DNA of 41,200 nucleotides from Gammaproteobacteria bacterium UBA2168. GTDB lineage: Bacteria; Pseudomonadota; Gammaproteobacteria; Pseudomonadales; Azotimanducaceae. Location: NCBI GenBank assembly GCA_002327525.1, contig DCWG01000059.1:1-41200 (forward strand), read 5' to 3'. Position 1 is the stretch's first letter, and every line of letters starts with the position of its first letter. Under the pieces are notes generated by a model. That model had not been told where the DNA came from. It did not search any database and was given only the letters and a program-made list of their open reading frames with translations. Made by a program: the position numbers and the translations under genes. Positions 24,974 through 33,753 of this stretch are shown piece after piece.

Positions 24974-25861
24974 TCAATCCGCGGCTGCGTCCAGTTCCCC
25001 GAATACTTCGGCCGCGACCCCCAGTCCCTGTATGGCAGCAGGGAATCCTGCGTATACAGCCATCTGCATGATGACCTCACAAACCTCGCTGCGTTCGAGA
25101 CCGAGATTCAACCCGCCGATGATGTAGGCTCTGAGCTGCTGCGGCTTGTCCAGCGCCACCATCGCTGCAATGGTGATCATGGCGCGGCTTTTCTTCTCGA
25201 GCCCGGGCCGTCCCCAGACGTCGCCGAGTACCGTCGACATGGAAAGCGCGTTCCAGTCCGCCTCGATCTCCGCCGGGTATTTGAACCCTGGGCTGCCAAG
25301 AGAGCCCGGCGGAAATAGTTGCAGCGCCGTTTCGATGCCGCGTGCGAGGCGTTCGTCCGGCATCTGGCTCTGCTCGGGCGAGAGAATCCACACCATGAAC
25401 TCACGATCGCAGTATTTCTGAAAGTGACCCCACAAGCGGAAGTGGGTCGTCAGCCTTAACCAGAGCTCTTCACGCTCTTCGCCGGTGATCTTGCGTCCCG
25501 TGACCGCCCACTTCTTATCCTTCACCTGCACCCAGCCTCGCGGCGTCTTGTCGAGATTGAGCGCCCAGTGCGGGTGCTTGGGTAATCCCGCCTCCGAGCC
25601 CACCACGATTACGTCGTCACCATCCTCCATGAAGTTCACCGGGGAGATCCGCTCTTCGCCCGACTTCCTCCCGGTTGTCCACAACAGCAACGTGGGACCA
25701 CCTTGGGTCGTGAACGTGTCTTCCCCGCCGCCGGTTTCTTGATAGCGGCGCACGTGATCCTGAGAGCTGGCGCGGATCAGTTCGTGGTCGCGCGCTCCTA
25801 CCAGCAATTGCCACGCTTCATCCTCCATGAAGTCCGGTTTCGGTATTTTCGTCTCACTCAT
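24974..25861 (-). CDS. DDN-like reductase fused to a carboxymuconolactone-decarboxylase-like domain
   Basis: A 295-residue two-domain protein. Residues 1 to about 165 match the deazaflavin-dependent nitroreductase (DDN) split-barrel family: TQGGPTLLLWTTGRKSGEERISPVNFMEDGDDVIVVGSEAGLPKHPHWALNL, then LTTHFRLWGHFQKYCDREF. This half is a close paralogue of the free-standing protein at 31977-32495. Residues from about 200 onward (VLGDVWGRPGLEKKSRAMITIAAMVALDKPQQLRAYIIGGLNLGLERSEVCEVIMQMAVYAGFPAAIQG) are the CMD/AhpD-like fold, with a single Cys in the usual helix rather than a CxxC pair. DDN proteins bind F420 or FMN. The combined function is unknown. The gene sits between a CoA ligase and a SnoaL-like gene in one operon. 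Confidence 0.82.
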   Translation of the reverse strand: MSETKIPKPDFMEDEAWQLLVGARDHELIRASSQDHVRRYQETGGGEDTFTTQGGPTLLLWTTGRKSGEERISPVNFMEDGDDVIVVGSEAGLPKHPHWALNLDKTPRGWVQVKDKKWAVTGRKITGEEREELWLRLTTHFRLWGHFQKYCDREFMVWILSPEQSQMPDERLARGIETALQLFPPGSLGSPGFKYPAEIEADWNALSMSTVLGDVWGRPGLEKKSRAMITIAAMVALDKPQQLRAYIIGGLNLGLERSEVCEVIMQMAVYAGFPAAIQGLGVAAEVFGELDAAAD

Positions 25862-25889
25862 CGCGCCCTCCTTATCTCGGTTTGTTCAG

Positions 25890-27533
25890 TCAATTTACAA
25901 GCCGCACGATGGCACCCGATTGCGCTTCCATCTCGGCCATCAAGCGGTCCCGCAGCACGACCTTTTGGACTTTGCCGGACCCGGTCATGGGCACCTGATC
26001 AGCTTGCAAGATCAACACACCAGCCGGACGCTTGTAGCCCGCCAGCTCATCCTTGCAATAGGCCTCGATGGTATCGCCCGTCAACGCCTCATCGCCCGCC
26101 ACCACCAGCGCGGCACCGACAACTTCCCCACGGTCGGCGGATGGCATTGGAAAGGCGTAGGCCGCTTCCACGCCGTCGATCTTGACGAGTTTGCTTTCCA
26201 CTTCCGCGGGGCTGATGTTGATGCCGCCACTTTTGATCATGTCCTTGATGCGCTGCATGAAGTGCAGACGCTCGTCTTCATCGAGCCAACCCAGGTCACC
26301 TGTATGGAAAAATCCCTCTGCATCGAAGGTTTCCGCCGGATCAACCTTGTAGTAACGGCGCAGAACCGATGGCCCGGCCACGCAGATTTCTCCCTGCTCA
26401 CCGGTTGGGAGGCGCTCACCCGTGTCCGCGTCGACGATCTTGATCGAATTACCAGGCATCACATGCCCCTGGGTCTTCCTGCGAACCGCCACCGGCTCGT
26501 CGCCATAAGTGCAGGTGAAGGCCGTACATGTTTCTGTCATGCCAAACATGTTGACTCCCCCGATGTCGCTATCGGGACCACCCTTGATCATCGATTCCAG
26601 AGCACCGGTGCCCTTGTGCAGATGGCTGTGATCACGGGTCTTCCAGTCGGGGTGCTCCATCAGCGACTTCAGCTGATGTGGCCAAATGTGCCAGGTTGTC
26701 GCGCGCTCCCGCTCTATAAGCTCCAGAGCCTCACCCGGGACGAACGACGGTTGCAGGATGAGGCTGCCCCCGTGTGAGAGCGTACCCAGGCTCACGTTGA
26801 TGCACCCGGCAGAGAAAAACATCGGGTAGTAAAACCACACGACGTCATCGGCATCGAGCTTCTGGTACTCGCCAATCATCCAGCCGTTGCGGGCCACACC
26901 CTCGTGCACGTGCAGCACCCCCTTCGGTCTCGACGTCGTCCCCGAGGTATAGAGCAGATAGCACTCGTCCTCGGGATCCACCTCACTGCGAAGTGCACCC
27001 ACCAGTTCGGCCGGTACGGTGTCTGCCCCGGCCTCGAAGTCCTGCCAGGACTCCACGCCACCGCTCGCAGAATCCTCTCCCTTCATCACCACACGCCTGA
27101 GCGCGGGCAGTGCCTGCGAATAGATCCGGCCCGGCTCCGCAGCCTGCAGCTCGGGAACGATTTCGCGCAGCGCTTCGGCATAGTCGTTCTTTAAAAAGCG
27201 CTTCGACAGAAAAAGCTGTTCCACATCCGCATGTTTGAGCTGATAGGCCAGGTCATCTCGGCGTGAAAACGTGCTGATCGCGACCAGAACCGCACCGAGT
27301 CCGGTCGCCGCAAAAAGCAAGACAACCCACTCGGGCGAGTTCTCCATCAGCAATCCAAGGCGCGTGCCTTTGCCGACTCCCCCTGCGATCAGCGACCGCG
27401 AGCACTGGTCGATCTTCTCCGTCAGTTCCTCATAGGTCCATCGCTCATCTTGAGTGATCAGCGCCGTATCGCTCGCGTGTGCGTCAATACTGCGTTGCAG
27501 CAACTCCGGCAGCGTGCGAGGGTATTCATTCAT
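25890..27533 (-). CDS. Acyl-CoA synthetase (AMP-forming)
   Basis: A 547-residue ANL-superfamily ligase. It has the ATP-binding loop LLYTSGTTSRPKGVLHVHEG, the aromatic-binding MFGMTETC segment, FFHTGDLGWLDEDERLHFMQRIKDMIKSGG (the hinge Asp and the A8 motif), and the catalytic Lys in MTGSGKVQK near the C-terminus. These activate a carboxylic acid with ATP and CoA in the cytoplasm. It lies 28 bases upstream of the DDN/CMD fusion gene and 63 bases downstream of an acyl-CoA dehydrogenase in the same operon. A second ligase leads this operon, so the two may activate different side chains or successive intermediates. Chain specificity cannot be read from sequence. Confidence 0.92.
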   Translation of the reverse strand: MNEYPRTLPELLQRSIDAHASDTALITQDERWTYEELTEKIDQCSRSLIAGGVGKGTRLGLLMENSPEWVVLLFAATGLGAVLVAISTFSRRDDLAYQLKHADVEQLFLSKRFLKNDYAEALREIVPELQAAEPGRIYSQALPALRRVVMKGEDSASGGVESWQDFEAGADTVPAELVGALRSEVDPEDECYLLYTSGTTSRPKGVLHVHEGVARNGWMIGEYQKLDADDVVWFYYPMFFSAGCINVSLGTLSHGGSLILQPSFVPGEALELIERERATTWHIWPHQLKSLMEHPDWKTRDHSHLHKGTGALESMIKGGPDSDIGGVNMFGMTETCTAFTCTYGDEPVAVRRKTQGHVMPGNSIKIVDADTGERLPTGEQGEICVAGPSVLRRYYKVDPAETFDAEGFFHTGDLGWLDEDERLHFMQRIKDMIKSGGINISPAEVESKLVKIDGVEAAYAFPMPSADRGEVVGAALVVAGDEALTGDTIEAYCKDELAGYKRPAGVLILQADQVPMTGSGKVQKVVLRDRLMAEMEAQSGAIVRLVN

Positions 27534-27596
27534 CTTGCTTCTCCGCGGGTTTCCTGGGGTTCGACCCGGTTGGGATTGTCTGCCGCGAGCCGAGCG

Positions 27597-28730
27597 TCAA
27601 CCAAAACTGTCGGCGAGGTACGTTGCGGCGCGCTCGCGATGATGTGCGGCGTCGCCCAGGCTGGCCGCGTTGCATCTCGCTTGCCGGAGATACAGGTGGA
27701 TATCCAATTCCCACGTGTAGCCAATGCCCCCGTGTAATTGCAGTCCCGACTCGGACACAGAAACGGCCGTGTCACTCAGATAGGCCTTGGCAGCAGATAC
27801 CAGCACTTCTCGATCCGGCGCCTCTTCATCCAGCGCCAGACACGCACCATAGAGCAGGCTGCGGCCAATCTCCACATCAACCAGGTTGTCCGCCAGCTTG
27901 TGACTCACCGCCTGAAAGCTACCGATGGGACGGCCGAACTGGACACGCTCTTTTGCGTACTCCGTGGTTATCTCCAGCACGGCGGAACTGATGCCCAGAA
28001 GATCCGCCGCCAGTAACACGCTCCAGAAGTCGTAGGCTTCTCTGAGCACCCGCTCAGCATCACCATCCGTGCTCGCCAGGATCGCATTCTCGTCAAAGGG
28101 CACGCCATCCAGCTGCACCTCGACCACGGCCTGGCCGTCCATTCGTCGCATGGGCGTGACGCTCAATCCCGGTGCGTCTCCGGCAATCGCTATCAAGCCC
28201 AATCCATCCGGCAGCCGCGCGGCCACCAAGAACAGGTCCGCGCCATCACCATCCGGTACCAGGATCTTGGTTCCAGTCAGCGTGCCGCTGCCGTCACTTG
28301 CGAGAACTGCGCGGGCCTCCACTCGATCGGGACCCCAGCAGCCGTTGGCTTCTTCCACGGCCAGCGTTGCGCGTTTGTCGCCCTGAATCAATGCGCGAAT
28401 ATGGGCATTGCGTAGCGACTGGTTTCCACTCCGATCCAGCGCGGTGACCGCCGCCATCGTCGAGATGAGTGGACCCGGTAACAGTGCGGCCCCTGCTGCC
28501 TCAGCGAGAATCGCCGCGCTCAGCATATCCTGGGCACCGCCTCCAACGTCTTCGCCAACCGATATGCCGAGCCAGCCCATGGCCGCAATTTCGCTCCAGA
28601 GCTCGCTGGGAATTGTGGCGGGCGGCTCATCGAGTCCCTTGCGGCGAATATCCGAAGACCAGTTGTCCTCGAGGAAACGGGCTGCTACGTCCCTTATCAG
28701 GTTTTGCTCTTCGCTGAGTTCGAAATCCAT
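27597..28730 (-). CDS. Acyl-CoA dehydrogenase family protein (likely one half of a heteromer)
   Basis: About 377 residues. It has the start MDFELSEEQNLIRDVAARFLEDNW, ERVQFGRPIGSFQAVSHKLADN, and LQLHGGIGYTWELDIHLYLRQARC, all typical FAD-binding and interface motifs of the family. The middle domain is divergent and lacks the usual TEP..GSD block, as seen in one partner of alpha2-beta2 heterotetramers such as the ChsE-type steroid side-chain enzymes. It overlaps the stop of the neighbouring dehydrogenase; ATG 28730 and GTG 28736 are both possible starts. Two adjacent dissimilar dehydrogenases are the hallmark of those heteromers, so this is probably a subunit rather than a separate enzyme (inference). 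Confidence 0.88.
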   Translation of the reverse strand: MDFELSEEQNLIRDVAARFLEDNWSSDIRRKGLDEPPATIPSELWSEIAAMGWLGISVGEDVGGGAQDMLSAAILAEAAGAALLPGPLISTMAAVTALDRSGNQSLRNAHIRALIQGDKRATLAVEEANGCWGPDRVEARAVLASDGSGTLTGTKILVPDGDGADLFLVAARLPDGLGLIAIAGDAPGLSVTPMRRMDGQAVVEVQLDGVPFDENAILASTDGDAERVLREAYDFWSVLLAADLLGISSAVLEITTEYAKERVQFGRPIGSFQAVSHKLADNLVDVEIGRSLLYGACLALDEEAPDREVLVSAAKAYLSDTAVSVSESGLQLHGGIGYTWELDIHLYLRQARCNAASLGDAAHHRERAATYLADSFG

Positions 28731-28732
28731 CG

Positions 28733-29917
28733 TCACTGATCCGCAGAGTGAGGGAGACCGAGAACGCCCTCGGCGATGGCGTTGTGCATGATCTCGCTGG
28801 TACCACCGCCGATGCTGTAACCCAGGGCGTCGAAGTAACCCGCCTGCCAGCGACCGCGATCGAGCACGTGCGGCGATTTTTTTGCCACCGATGCCAGTGG
28901 ACCCGCGATCTCCAGCCCCAGACTGGCCATTTTCTGGCGCAGCTGGGAGTTGACCAGCTTACCCAACGAACCGGAAACACCAGCTCCGCTGCCCGAGATC
29001 TGCGCGCTCAGATTGCGAAAGCCGAGGTAGCGTAACCCTTCCTTTTCGAACCACATCTGTACCAACTGATGCCGTACCATCACCTCGTCGATGGCTTTGT
29101 GATCACCACGCTGGATGGTCGAGGCCAACTGCCACAGGCGTTCGAGATTACCTTCCAGGGCGATCACTCCGGACAAGCCGCTGCGCTCGTGCTCAAGCGT
29201 GCTGCGGGCGATCTGCCAACCGCCGTGCAGCTCGCCGACCATGTTCTCTCGCGGAATCTTCACGTCATCAAAGAAGACTTCGCAGAAGTGGCTGCCGCCG
29301 CCTGCATTGCGTAACGGCCGGACCTCGATGCCGGGAGATTTCATATCGCAAAGCAGGTAGGTGATACCTTTGCGTTTCGGCGCGGACGGGTCGGTACGAA
29401 CCAGCAGAGCGCACCAGTTCGAGAAGAAGGCGCCGCTCGTCCACACCTTCTGCCCATTGACGACGAAGTGATCGTCCTTCAGCTCCGCGCGGGTCCGCAA
29501 GGCCGGCAAGTCGCTGCCCGCACCCGGCTCGCTGAATCCCTGACACCATAGCTCTTCAGCCGTGAGTATCTTCGGTAGAAATCTCTGCTTCTGCGCTTCG
29601 GTGCCATGCTGAACAATCGTGGGACCGGCAATGGTGAGACCGATAGTGTTGATGGTGCCAGGCGCCTTGGCCCGTGCCAGTTCTTCGGACACGATCACCT
29701 GTTCAGTGAGGCTTGCCTCCTGTCCACCGTATGCCCTGGGCCACGCCATACCGAGGTAGCCCGCCTCGTAAAGCTTCGCCTGCCAGACCCGTGATTGCTC
29801 AAGCGGATTACCGCCCCCGGCGCGCATCACCTCTTTGTATTCGGCCATGGCTTCTTCGAGCCATGCCCGAAACCTCGCCCGAAAGGCCTCGTCTTGCACC
29901 GAAAATGTTAGGTCCAT
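28733..29917 (-). CDS. Acyl-CoA dehydrogenase
   Basis: A 394-residue flavoprotein. Visible family signatures are WCQGFSEPGAGSDLPALRTRAELKDDHFVVNGQKVWTSGAFFSNWCALLVRTD (the middle-domain FAD and substrate loop), VFFDDVKIPRENMVGELHGGW, and the C-terminal GGGTSEIMHNAIAEGVLGLP. It would form the alpha,beta double bond in an acyl-CoA and pass electrons to ETF. The gene lies 42 bases after the first ligase and overlaps the next dehydrogenase by a few bases. Together they probably make one alpha2-beta2 enzyme, an arrangement well known in bacterial steroid side-chain and bulky-acyl degradation. Confidence 0.93.
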   Translation of the reverse strand: MDLTFSVQDEAFRARFRAWLEEAMAEYKEVMRAGGGNPLEQSRVWQAKLYEAGYLGMAWPRAYGGQEASLTEQVIVSEELARAKAPGTINTIGLTIAGPTIVQHGTEAQKQRFLPKILTAEELWCQGFSEPGAGSDLPALRTRAELKDDHFVVNGQKVWTSGAFFSNWCALLVRTDPSAPKRKGITYLLCDMKSPGIEVRPLRNAGGGSHFCEVFFDDVKIPRENMVGELHGGWQIARSTLEHERSGLSGVIALEGNLERLWQLASTIQRGDHKAIDEVMVRHQLVQMWFEKEGLRYLGFRNLSAQISGSGAGVSGSLGKLVNSQLRQKMASLGLEIAGPLASVAKKSPHVLDRGRWQAGYFDALGYSIGGGTSEIMHNAIAEGVLGLPHSADQ

Positions 29918-29959
29918 AGTCGTCTCCGCTCCTGATCCGCTGTGAGATGCCGTTCATGG

Positions 29960-31615
29960 TCAGCCAGTGTCGCGGGCGCGCTGTGCGGCATCCTCCTGCA
30001 ACGACGCCTTGCGGACCTTGCCGGTGGGCGTCATCGGAAACTCGCTCAAGTTGATGACAAACTCGGGAATCATGTACTTCGTCACCGCCTGATCGTTCAG
30101 GTGCGCGGCCACCTCCTCGAGCGAAAGGTCTTTACCCTGTGCCGGAACGATGTATGCGCACACCCTCTCGCCCATCCGCTCGTCCGGCCACCCAACCACC
30201 GCAGCATCCAGCACTCGGGGATGCGTGTTGAGCAGGTCTTCGATTTCTTTCGGGTAGATCTTGGTGCCGCCCCGGTTGATCACTTCCTTGGCACGACCCG
30301 CGTAGTGGAGATAACCGTCCTCGTCAACGAAACCGAGATCGCTGGTGTAGAACCACCCCTCGTCATCCCGCGTGCTGGCCGTCAGTTCGGGTTGTCTGTG
30401 ATAACCCACGAACAGCGTCGGACCACGGAACACGATCTCGCCCACCACACCGGTGGCTGCTTCCCTGGCCCGATCGCCAGTATCGACGATTTTCAGCTCT
30501 ACACCCGGCACCGGTCTGCCTACCGTCTCGCGCACCTTGTCCTCGGGATCGTTGGGCAGCGTCATGGTGTGGACGATGTTCTCGCCCATGCCGTAAGTGT
30601 TGCCGGTCTTGACGCCCCAGGTGCGTTCCAGTCGGGCAATGAGCTCAGGGGCGCTGCGCGCGCCTCCGACACCCACCGCGCCGACACAGCTCGTGTCGTA
30701 CTTGTCGAAATCCGGATGGTCGAGAATGCCAATGAGGTGGGCGGGTGTACCCGACATCGCGGTGACCCTGGCGCTCTGAATCAGTTCCAGGATCCGGGTG
30801 GGGTTGTAGCGATCGACCAGCACCATGGACGTACCACCCATGGCGCAGTTGTAAGTGGAGAAATGACCGTAGCTATGTGTCATCGGTGAACAAGCGAGAC
30901 TGACGCGATCCGGATTGGCGCTCGCCTGCATGGCCGCCGTAATTTTCATCAGCGGAATGAGCGTGTTGTGCGTGTGCAGAAATCCTTTGGGGTCGCCCTC
31001 GGTGCCTGAGGTGAAGTTCAGGTAAAACACGTCATCCGGACTGACGTTGACCGATTCCAGGCGCTCCAGGTTGTCCCGTCCCTCAGCCACGAGTTCGGCC
31101 AGCACGTGTTCATCAGCACCCCCAGCAGCACCTCGCGTGACGATCATTTTCCTGAGATTCGGCAACCCGGGCATGAGCTTGCGCATCAGCCCCGCATAGT
31201 CGTAGTCCTGGAAGATGTCGCAAACCACAGCCACATCGGTTTCACAGAACTCGCAAAGATTACGCATCTCCCGTTCGCGAAAAGCCATGTGCAGGGGTTG
31301 AATAACAGCACCGATTCGAGACAGTGCGATTTGCAGGAAACAGAACTCAACCCAGTTGGGCAACTGAACGGCGACGATGTCGCCCGTGCCGATGCCGGCT
31401 CCGATCAAACCCGCCGCCAGCGCGTCGGATTCTGCCTTGAACTGAGCAAACGTATAAGTGGCATCAGCAGATATCAGCGCGATTTTGTCGGGATACGCCG
31501 CAACAATTTCATCAAACCCACCGTGCAACGTGTCGTCGGTCCACAAGCCCGCGGAACGCCAACGGTCGCGATATTCGGCCGAAAAGATCGGAAAATCATG
31601 TTTGTTCGCAGACAT
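29960..31615 (-). CDS. Acyl-CoA synthetase (AMP-forming), first gene of the acyl-CoA operon
   Basis: This 551-residue ANL ligase has the ATP loop YLNFTSGTEGDPKGFLHTHN, TYGMGENI, GWFYTSDLGFVDEDGYLHYAGRAKEVINRGGTKIYPKEIE, and the catalytic Lys in MTPTGKVRKASL. Its YGMGEN segment replaces the common YGxTE. It is distinct from the ligase at 25890. It is the promoter-proximal gene of a six-gene minus-strand operon (ligase, two dehydrogenases, ligase, DDN/CMD, SnoaL-like). An operator-like sequence lies 30-45 bases before its ATG, where a bound repressor would block RNA polymerase. The substrate is probably a carboxylated side chain produced upstream in the pathway (inference). Confidence 0.92.
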   Translation of the reverse strand: MSANKHDFPIFSAEYRDRWRSAGLWTDDTLHGGFDEIVAAYPDKIALISADATYTFAQFKAESDALAAGLIGAGIGTGDIVAVQLPNWVEFCFLQIALSRIGAVIQPLHMAFREREMRNLCEFCETDVAVVCDIFQDYDYAGLMRKLMPGLPNLRKMIVTRGAAGGADEHVLAELVAEGRDNLERLESVNVSPDDVFYLNFTSGTEGDPKGFLHTHNTLIPLMKITAAMQASANPDRVSLACSPMTHSYGHFSTYNCAMGGTSMVLVDRYNPTRILELIQSARVTAMSGTPAHLIGILDHPDFDKYDTSCVGAVGVGGARSAPELIARLERTWGVKTGNTYGMGENIVHTMTLPNDPEDKVRETVGRPVPGVELKIVDTGDRAREAATGVVGEIVFRGPTLFVGYHRQPELTASTRDDEGWFYTSDLGFVDEDGYLHYAGRAKEVINRGGTKIYPKEIEDLLNTHPRVLDAAVVGWPDERMGERVCAYIVPAQGKDLSLEEVAAHLNDQAVTKYMIPEFVINLSEFPMTPTGKVRKASLQEDAAQRARDTG

Positions 31616-31644
31616 ATCCCTTTAATGTCCTCGGCCCTCAATAA

Positions 31645-31660
31645 CTAAAACATGTTACAA
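31645..31660. promoter_or_regulatory. Operator candidate before the acyl-CoA operon
   Basis: CTAAAACATGTTACAA matches the reverse complement of the TetR-upstream palindrome at 12 of 16 positions, with the right half (ACATGTTACAA) identical. It sits 30-45 bases before the ATG of the first operon gene. Confidence 0.45.
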
Positions 31661-31811
31661 CAACCTATAGCGAACAGCCATTGTGCGTGACGGGAATACC
31701 TCTCGCATACGGCGAAGTAGTGCCGTCATTGAGTCCGGAAATGGCCGCCCCGTAGGGTTGTGCGTATTCCCGCCATGTCGTGGACCGGAGCCTCGATTTG
31801 CATTGCGGGCT

Positions 31812-31833
31812 GATTGTGGCACACGTTACAATC
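31812..31833. promoter_or_regulatory. Operator candidate before the DDN-like gene
   Basis: GATTGT (31812-31817) and ACAATC (31828-31833) are perfect 6-base arms with a 10-base centre that contains CACACGTT. The right side, ACACGTTACA, equals that of the site at 39140-39156. It lies about 145 bases before ATG 31977. Confidence 0.4.
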
Positions 31834-31976
31834 AATGGCCGCGAGGGAGACGCGAGGTAGGATCGATGGCCGGCGCTTAAAAAGCGGGAGCTGAAAAGTG
31901 CAGAGAACGCGAGACTACAGTAGTGTGGCTTGAGCGGTTTGCCTGACGATGACTCGAAGAATAGGAGTATGTGGAT

Positions 31977-32495
31977 ATGGCGCTCAAAAGACCCCCCAAA
32001 CCGGATTTCATGGATGAAGAAGAGTGGAAGCAGTTGGCTGACAGCCGGGAAGGCCTGCAGGCGTTGCGCCAGGCGAAAGACGCCCGTCCGGATGCCCTGA
32101 ACGAACACGCGCGCCGCTACCTCGAGACCGACGGCAGCGAGGGGACGGACATCACTCAGGGCGGACCAACCTGCCTGGTGTGGCACATCGGTGCAAAGAG
32201 CGGCAAGGAACGCGTCACGCCCCTGAATTACATGCAGGATGGCGAGAAGGTGTACGTGGTCGGATCCCTGGCCGGGGTGGATCTACACCCCAACTGGGTT
32301 CATAACCTCGAGGCTAATCCCGACACACAGGTACAGATCCACGAGAAACGATGGCGGGTGGGGGCTCGCCTCCTTCAGGGAGACGAGCGGGCAGAGCTGT
32401 GGCCGAGGCTAACCGCCCACTTTCCCCTCTGGGGACACTTTCAGAAATACCAGGAGCGCGAGTTCAAGGTATTCGAGTTGTCGCCCATCGACTGA
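31977..32495 (+). CDS. DDN-like (nitroreductase / F420-type split-barrel) protein
   Basis: A 172-residue protein closely related to the N-terminal half of the fusion protein at 24974-25861: PKPDFM, HARRYLETDG, TQGGPTCLVWHIGAKSGKERVTPLNYMQDGEKVYVVGSLAGVDLHPNWVHNL, and LTAHFPLWGHFQKYQEREFKVFELSP. The GGP...KSG.ER..PL block is the flavin-phosphate-binding part of the deazaflavin-dependent nitroreductase family. ATG 31977 has AGGAG nine bases upstream; a GTG at 31971 is too close to it. It is transcribed with the CoA-transferase gene 61 bases downstream. Members reduce quinones or nitro compounds, but the natural substrate here is unknown. Confidence 0.83.
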   Translation: MALKRPPKPDFMDEEEWKQLADSREGLQALRQAKDARPDALNEHARRYLETDGSEGTDITQGGPTCLVWHIGAKSGKERVTPLNYMQDGEKVYVVGSLAGVDLHPNWVHNLEANPDTQVQIHEKRWRVGARLLQGDERAELWPRLTAHFPLWGHFQKYQEREFKVFELSPID

Positions 32496-32556
32496 ATGCA
32501 GGCTCGTCGCATGATCCTGTTTTCCATCAGAATCTACAGTCAATAAGGAACAGTCC

Positions 32557-33738
32557 ATGTACCAGCTACTCGATGGAATCCGCGTGCTGGATTTCTCAGC
32601 CTACGTCACCGATGTGGTGGGCTGTCACTTTGCCGATATGGGTGCCGAGGTGATCAAGGTCGAGGCGCCTCCGATGGGGTCGCTTTCGCGCCTGGTGGAA
32701 CCCTACGTGATGCACCTCGGGCGCAACAAGAAAAGCCTTGGAATCGATCTGAAGAAAGACGATGCCAAGGCCGTCTTCGCCCGTCTGGTGAAGGAGTCAG
32801 ACATCATCGTCGACGCTCTGCGCTCGGGTGCGCTCGACGCGCTCGGATTCGGCTATGAGGACGTAATCAAGCTGAACCCGAAGATCGTCTACCTCTCGGT
32901 TTCCGGTTGGGGGCAGACCGGACCGTACCGGCGTCTGGCGAGCCACGGTCAGTCCTTCGATACTTTCTCGTCGGTAGAACCGGTGGTGGTCGAGGATGGT
33001 GTGGCGCGCAGCGTCTACAATTCGGGGCACGAGCTGGCCGGGCAGATGGGCTGTTCCTTCGGTGTGATCGCGGCCCTTTCCGCGCTGATCCGCGCTCAGA
33101 AGACGGGCGAGGGCGTTCACATCGACGTGAGCGAGGGTGAGGCGGGAGCATGGTATTTCTGGTCCGCCGCCTACGGGCTACTCAACCAGCCGGAAGACGA
33201 GCGTAAGTTCGTACCACCCAGCGTCAAGCAGGAGGAGCCACGCACACGCTACCGGGTTTATTGCACGAAAGACGGCACCGCGGTGTTTCTCCAGGCGCTG
33301 GAGAAGAAGTTCTGGGTAAATTTCTGCAATGGTCTTGATCGCGTGGATCTCGCCGAGCGGGGCAATTGGTCGATGGGGCTCGACGCGGGAGGTTACGAGG
33401 GAGAATTTGAGGAGCTGTGCGAGATTTTCCAGACCAGGACGCAGCAGGAGTGGCTGCAGTTCTTCATCGACCACGACGTTGCCGGCGGACCCACGAACAC
33501 TCTGGTAGACCTACTGCAGGACCCTCACTTCGTTTCCCGCGAACCCTTCGTCGAAGTGGACGATTTCAAATCCGAGCGCAAACGCAAGATGCTGGGTACG
33601 CCGGTCAAGATCAAGGGCGAGCAGTTCGTTCCTAACAGCCCGCCGGCATTCGGCCGGGATACCGACGGTATTCTCGGGGAGTTGGGCCTGAGTGCAGCAG
33701 AGGTGAAGTCCCTGCACGAAAGCGGCGCCGTACAGTGA
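32557..33738 (+). CDS. CaiB/BaiF family (class III) CoA-transferase
   Basis: This 393-residue protein has the class III CoA-transferase signatures: LLDGIRVLDFSAYVTDVVGCHFADMGAEVIKVEAPP at the N-terminus, LGRNKKSLGIDLKKDDAKAVFARLVKESDIIVDALRSGALDALGFGYEDVIKLNPKIVYLSVSGWGQTGPYRRLASHG, and the catalytic Asp in HIDVSEGEA. BaiF and BaiK relatives move CoA between bile-acid carboxylates, so a role on steroid-like acids is plausible, as is racemase activity (the AMACR branch of the same fold). It follows the DDN-like gene and precedes a crotonase fragment, so a beta-oxidation module once stood here. Confidence 0.92.
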   Translation: MYQLLDGIRVLDFSAYVTDVVGCHFADMGAEVIKVEAPPMGSLSRLVEPYVMHLGRNKKSLGIDLKKDDAKAVFARLVKESDIIVDALRSGALDALGFGYEDVIKLNPKIVYLSVSGWGQTGPYRRLASHGQSFDTFSSVEPVVVEDGVARSVYNSGHELAGQMGCSFGVIAALSALIRAQKTGEGVHIDVSEGEAGAWYFWSAAYGLLNQPEDERKFVPPSVKQEEPRTRYRVYCTKDGTAVFLQALEKKFWVNFCNGLDRVDLAERGNWSMGLDAGGYEGEFEELCEIFQTRTQQEWLQFFIDHDVAGGPTNTLVDLLQDPHFVSREPFVEVDDFKSERKRKMLGTPVKIKGEQFVPNSPPAFGRDTDGILGELGLSAAEVKSLHESGAVQ

Positions 33739-33753
33739 TTCCCGTATCCAGGG

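Larger units (their letters stand above)
31616..31976. other. Divergent intergenic region with inverted repeats
   Basis: About 361 bases separate the acyl-CoA operon from the DDN-like gene. Besides the two operator candidates listed separately, CGGGAATAC (31691-31699) and GTATTCCCG (31764-31772) are perfect 9-base inverted arms 64 bases apart. AGGAG (31963-31967) is the ribosome site of the plus-strand gene. I found no convincing gene here. Confidence 0.45.

Noticed and set aside
31665..32186. Minus-strand open frame across the divergent promoter region (173 codons)
   Set aside because: Part of it overlaps the DDN-like gene in antisense, and the rest contains operator candidates. The sequence shows no recognisable family.
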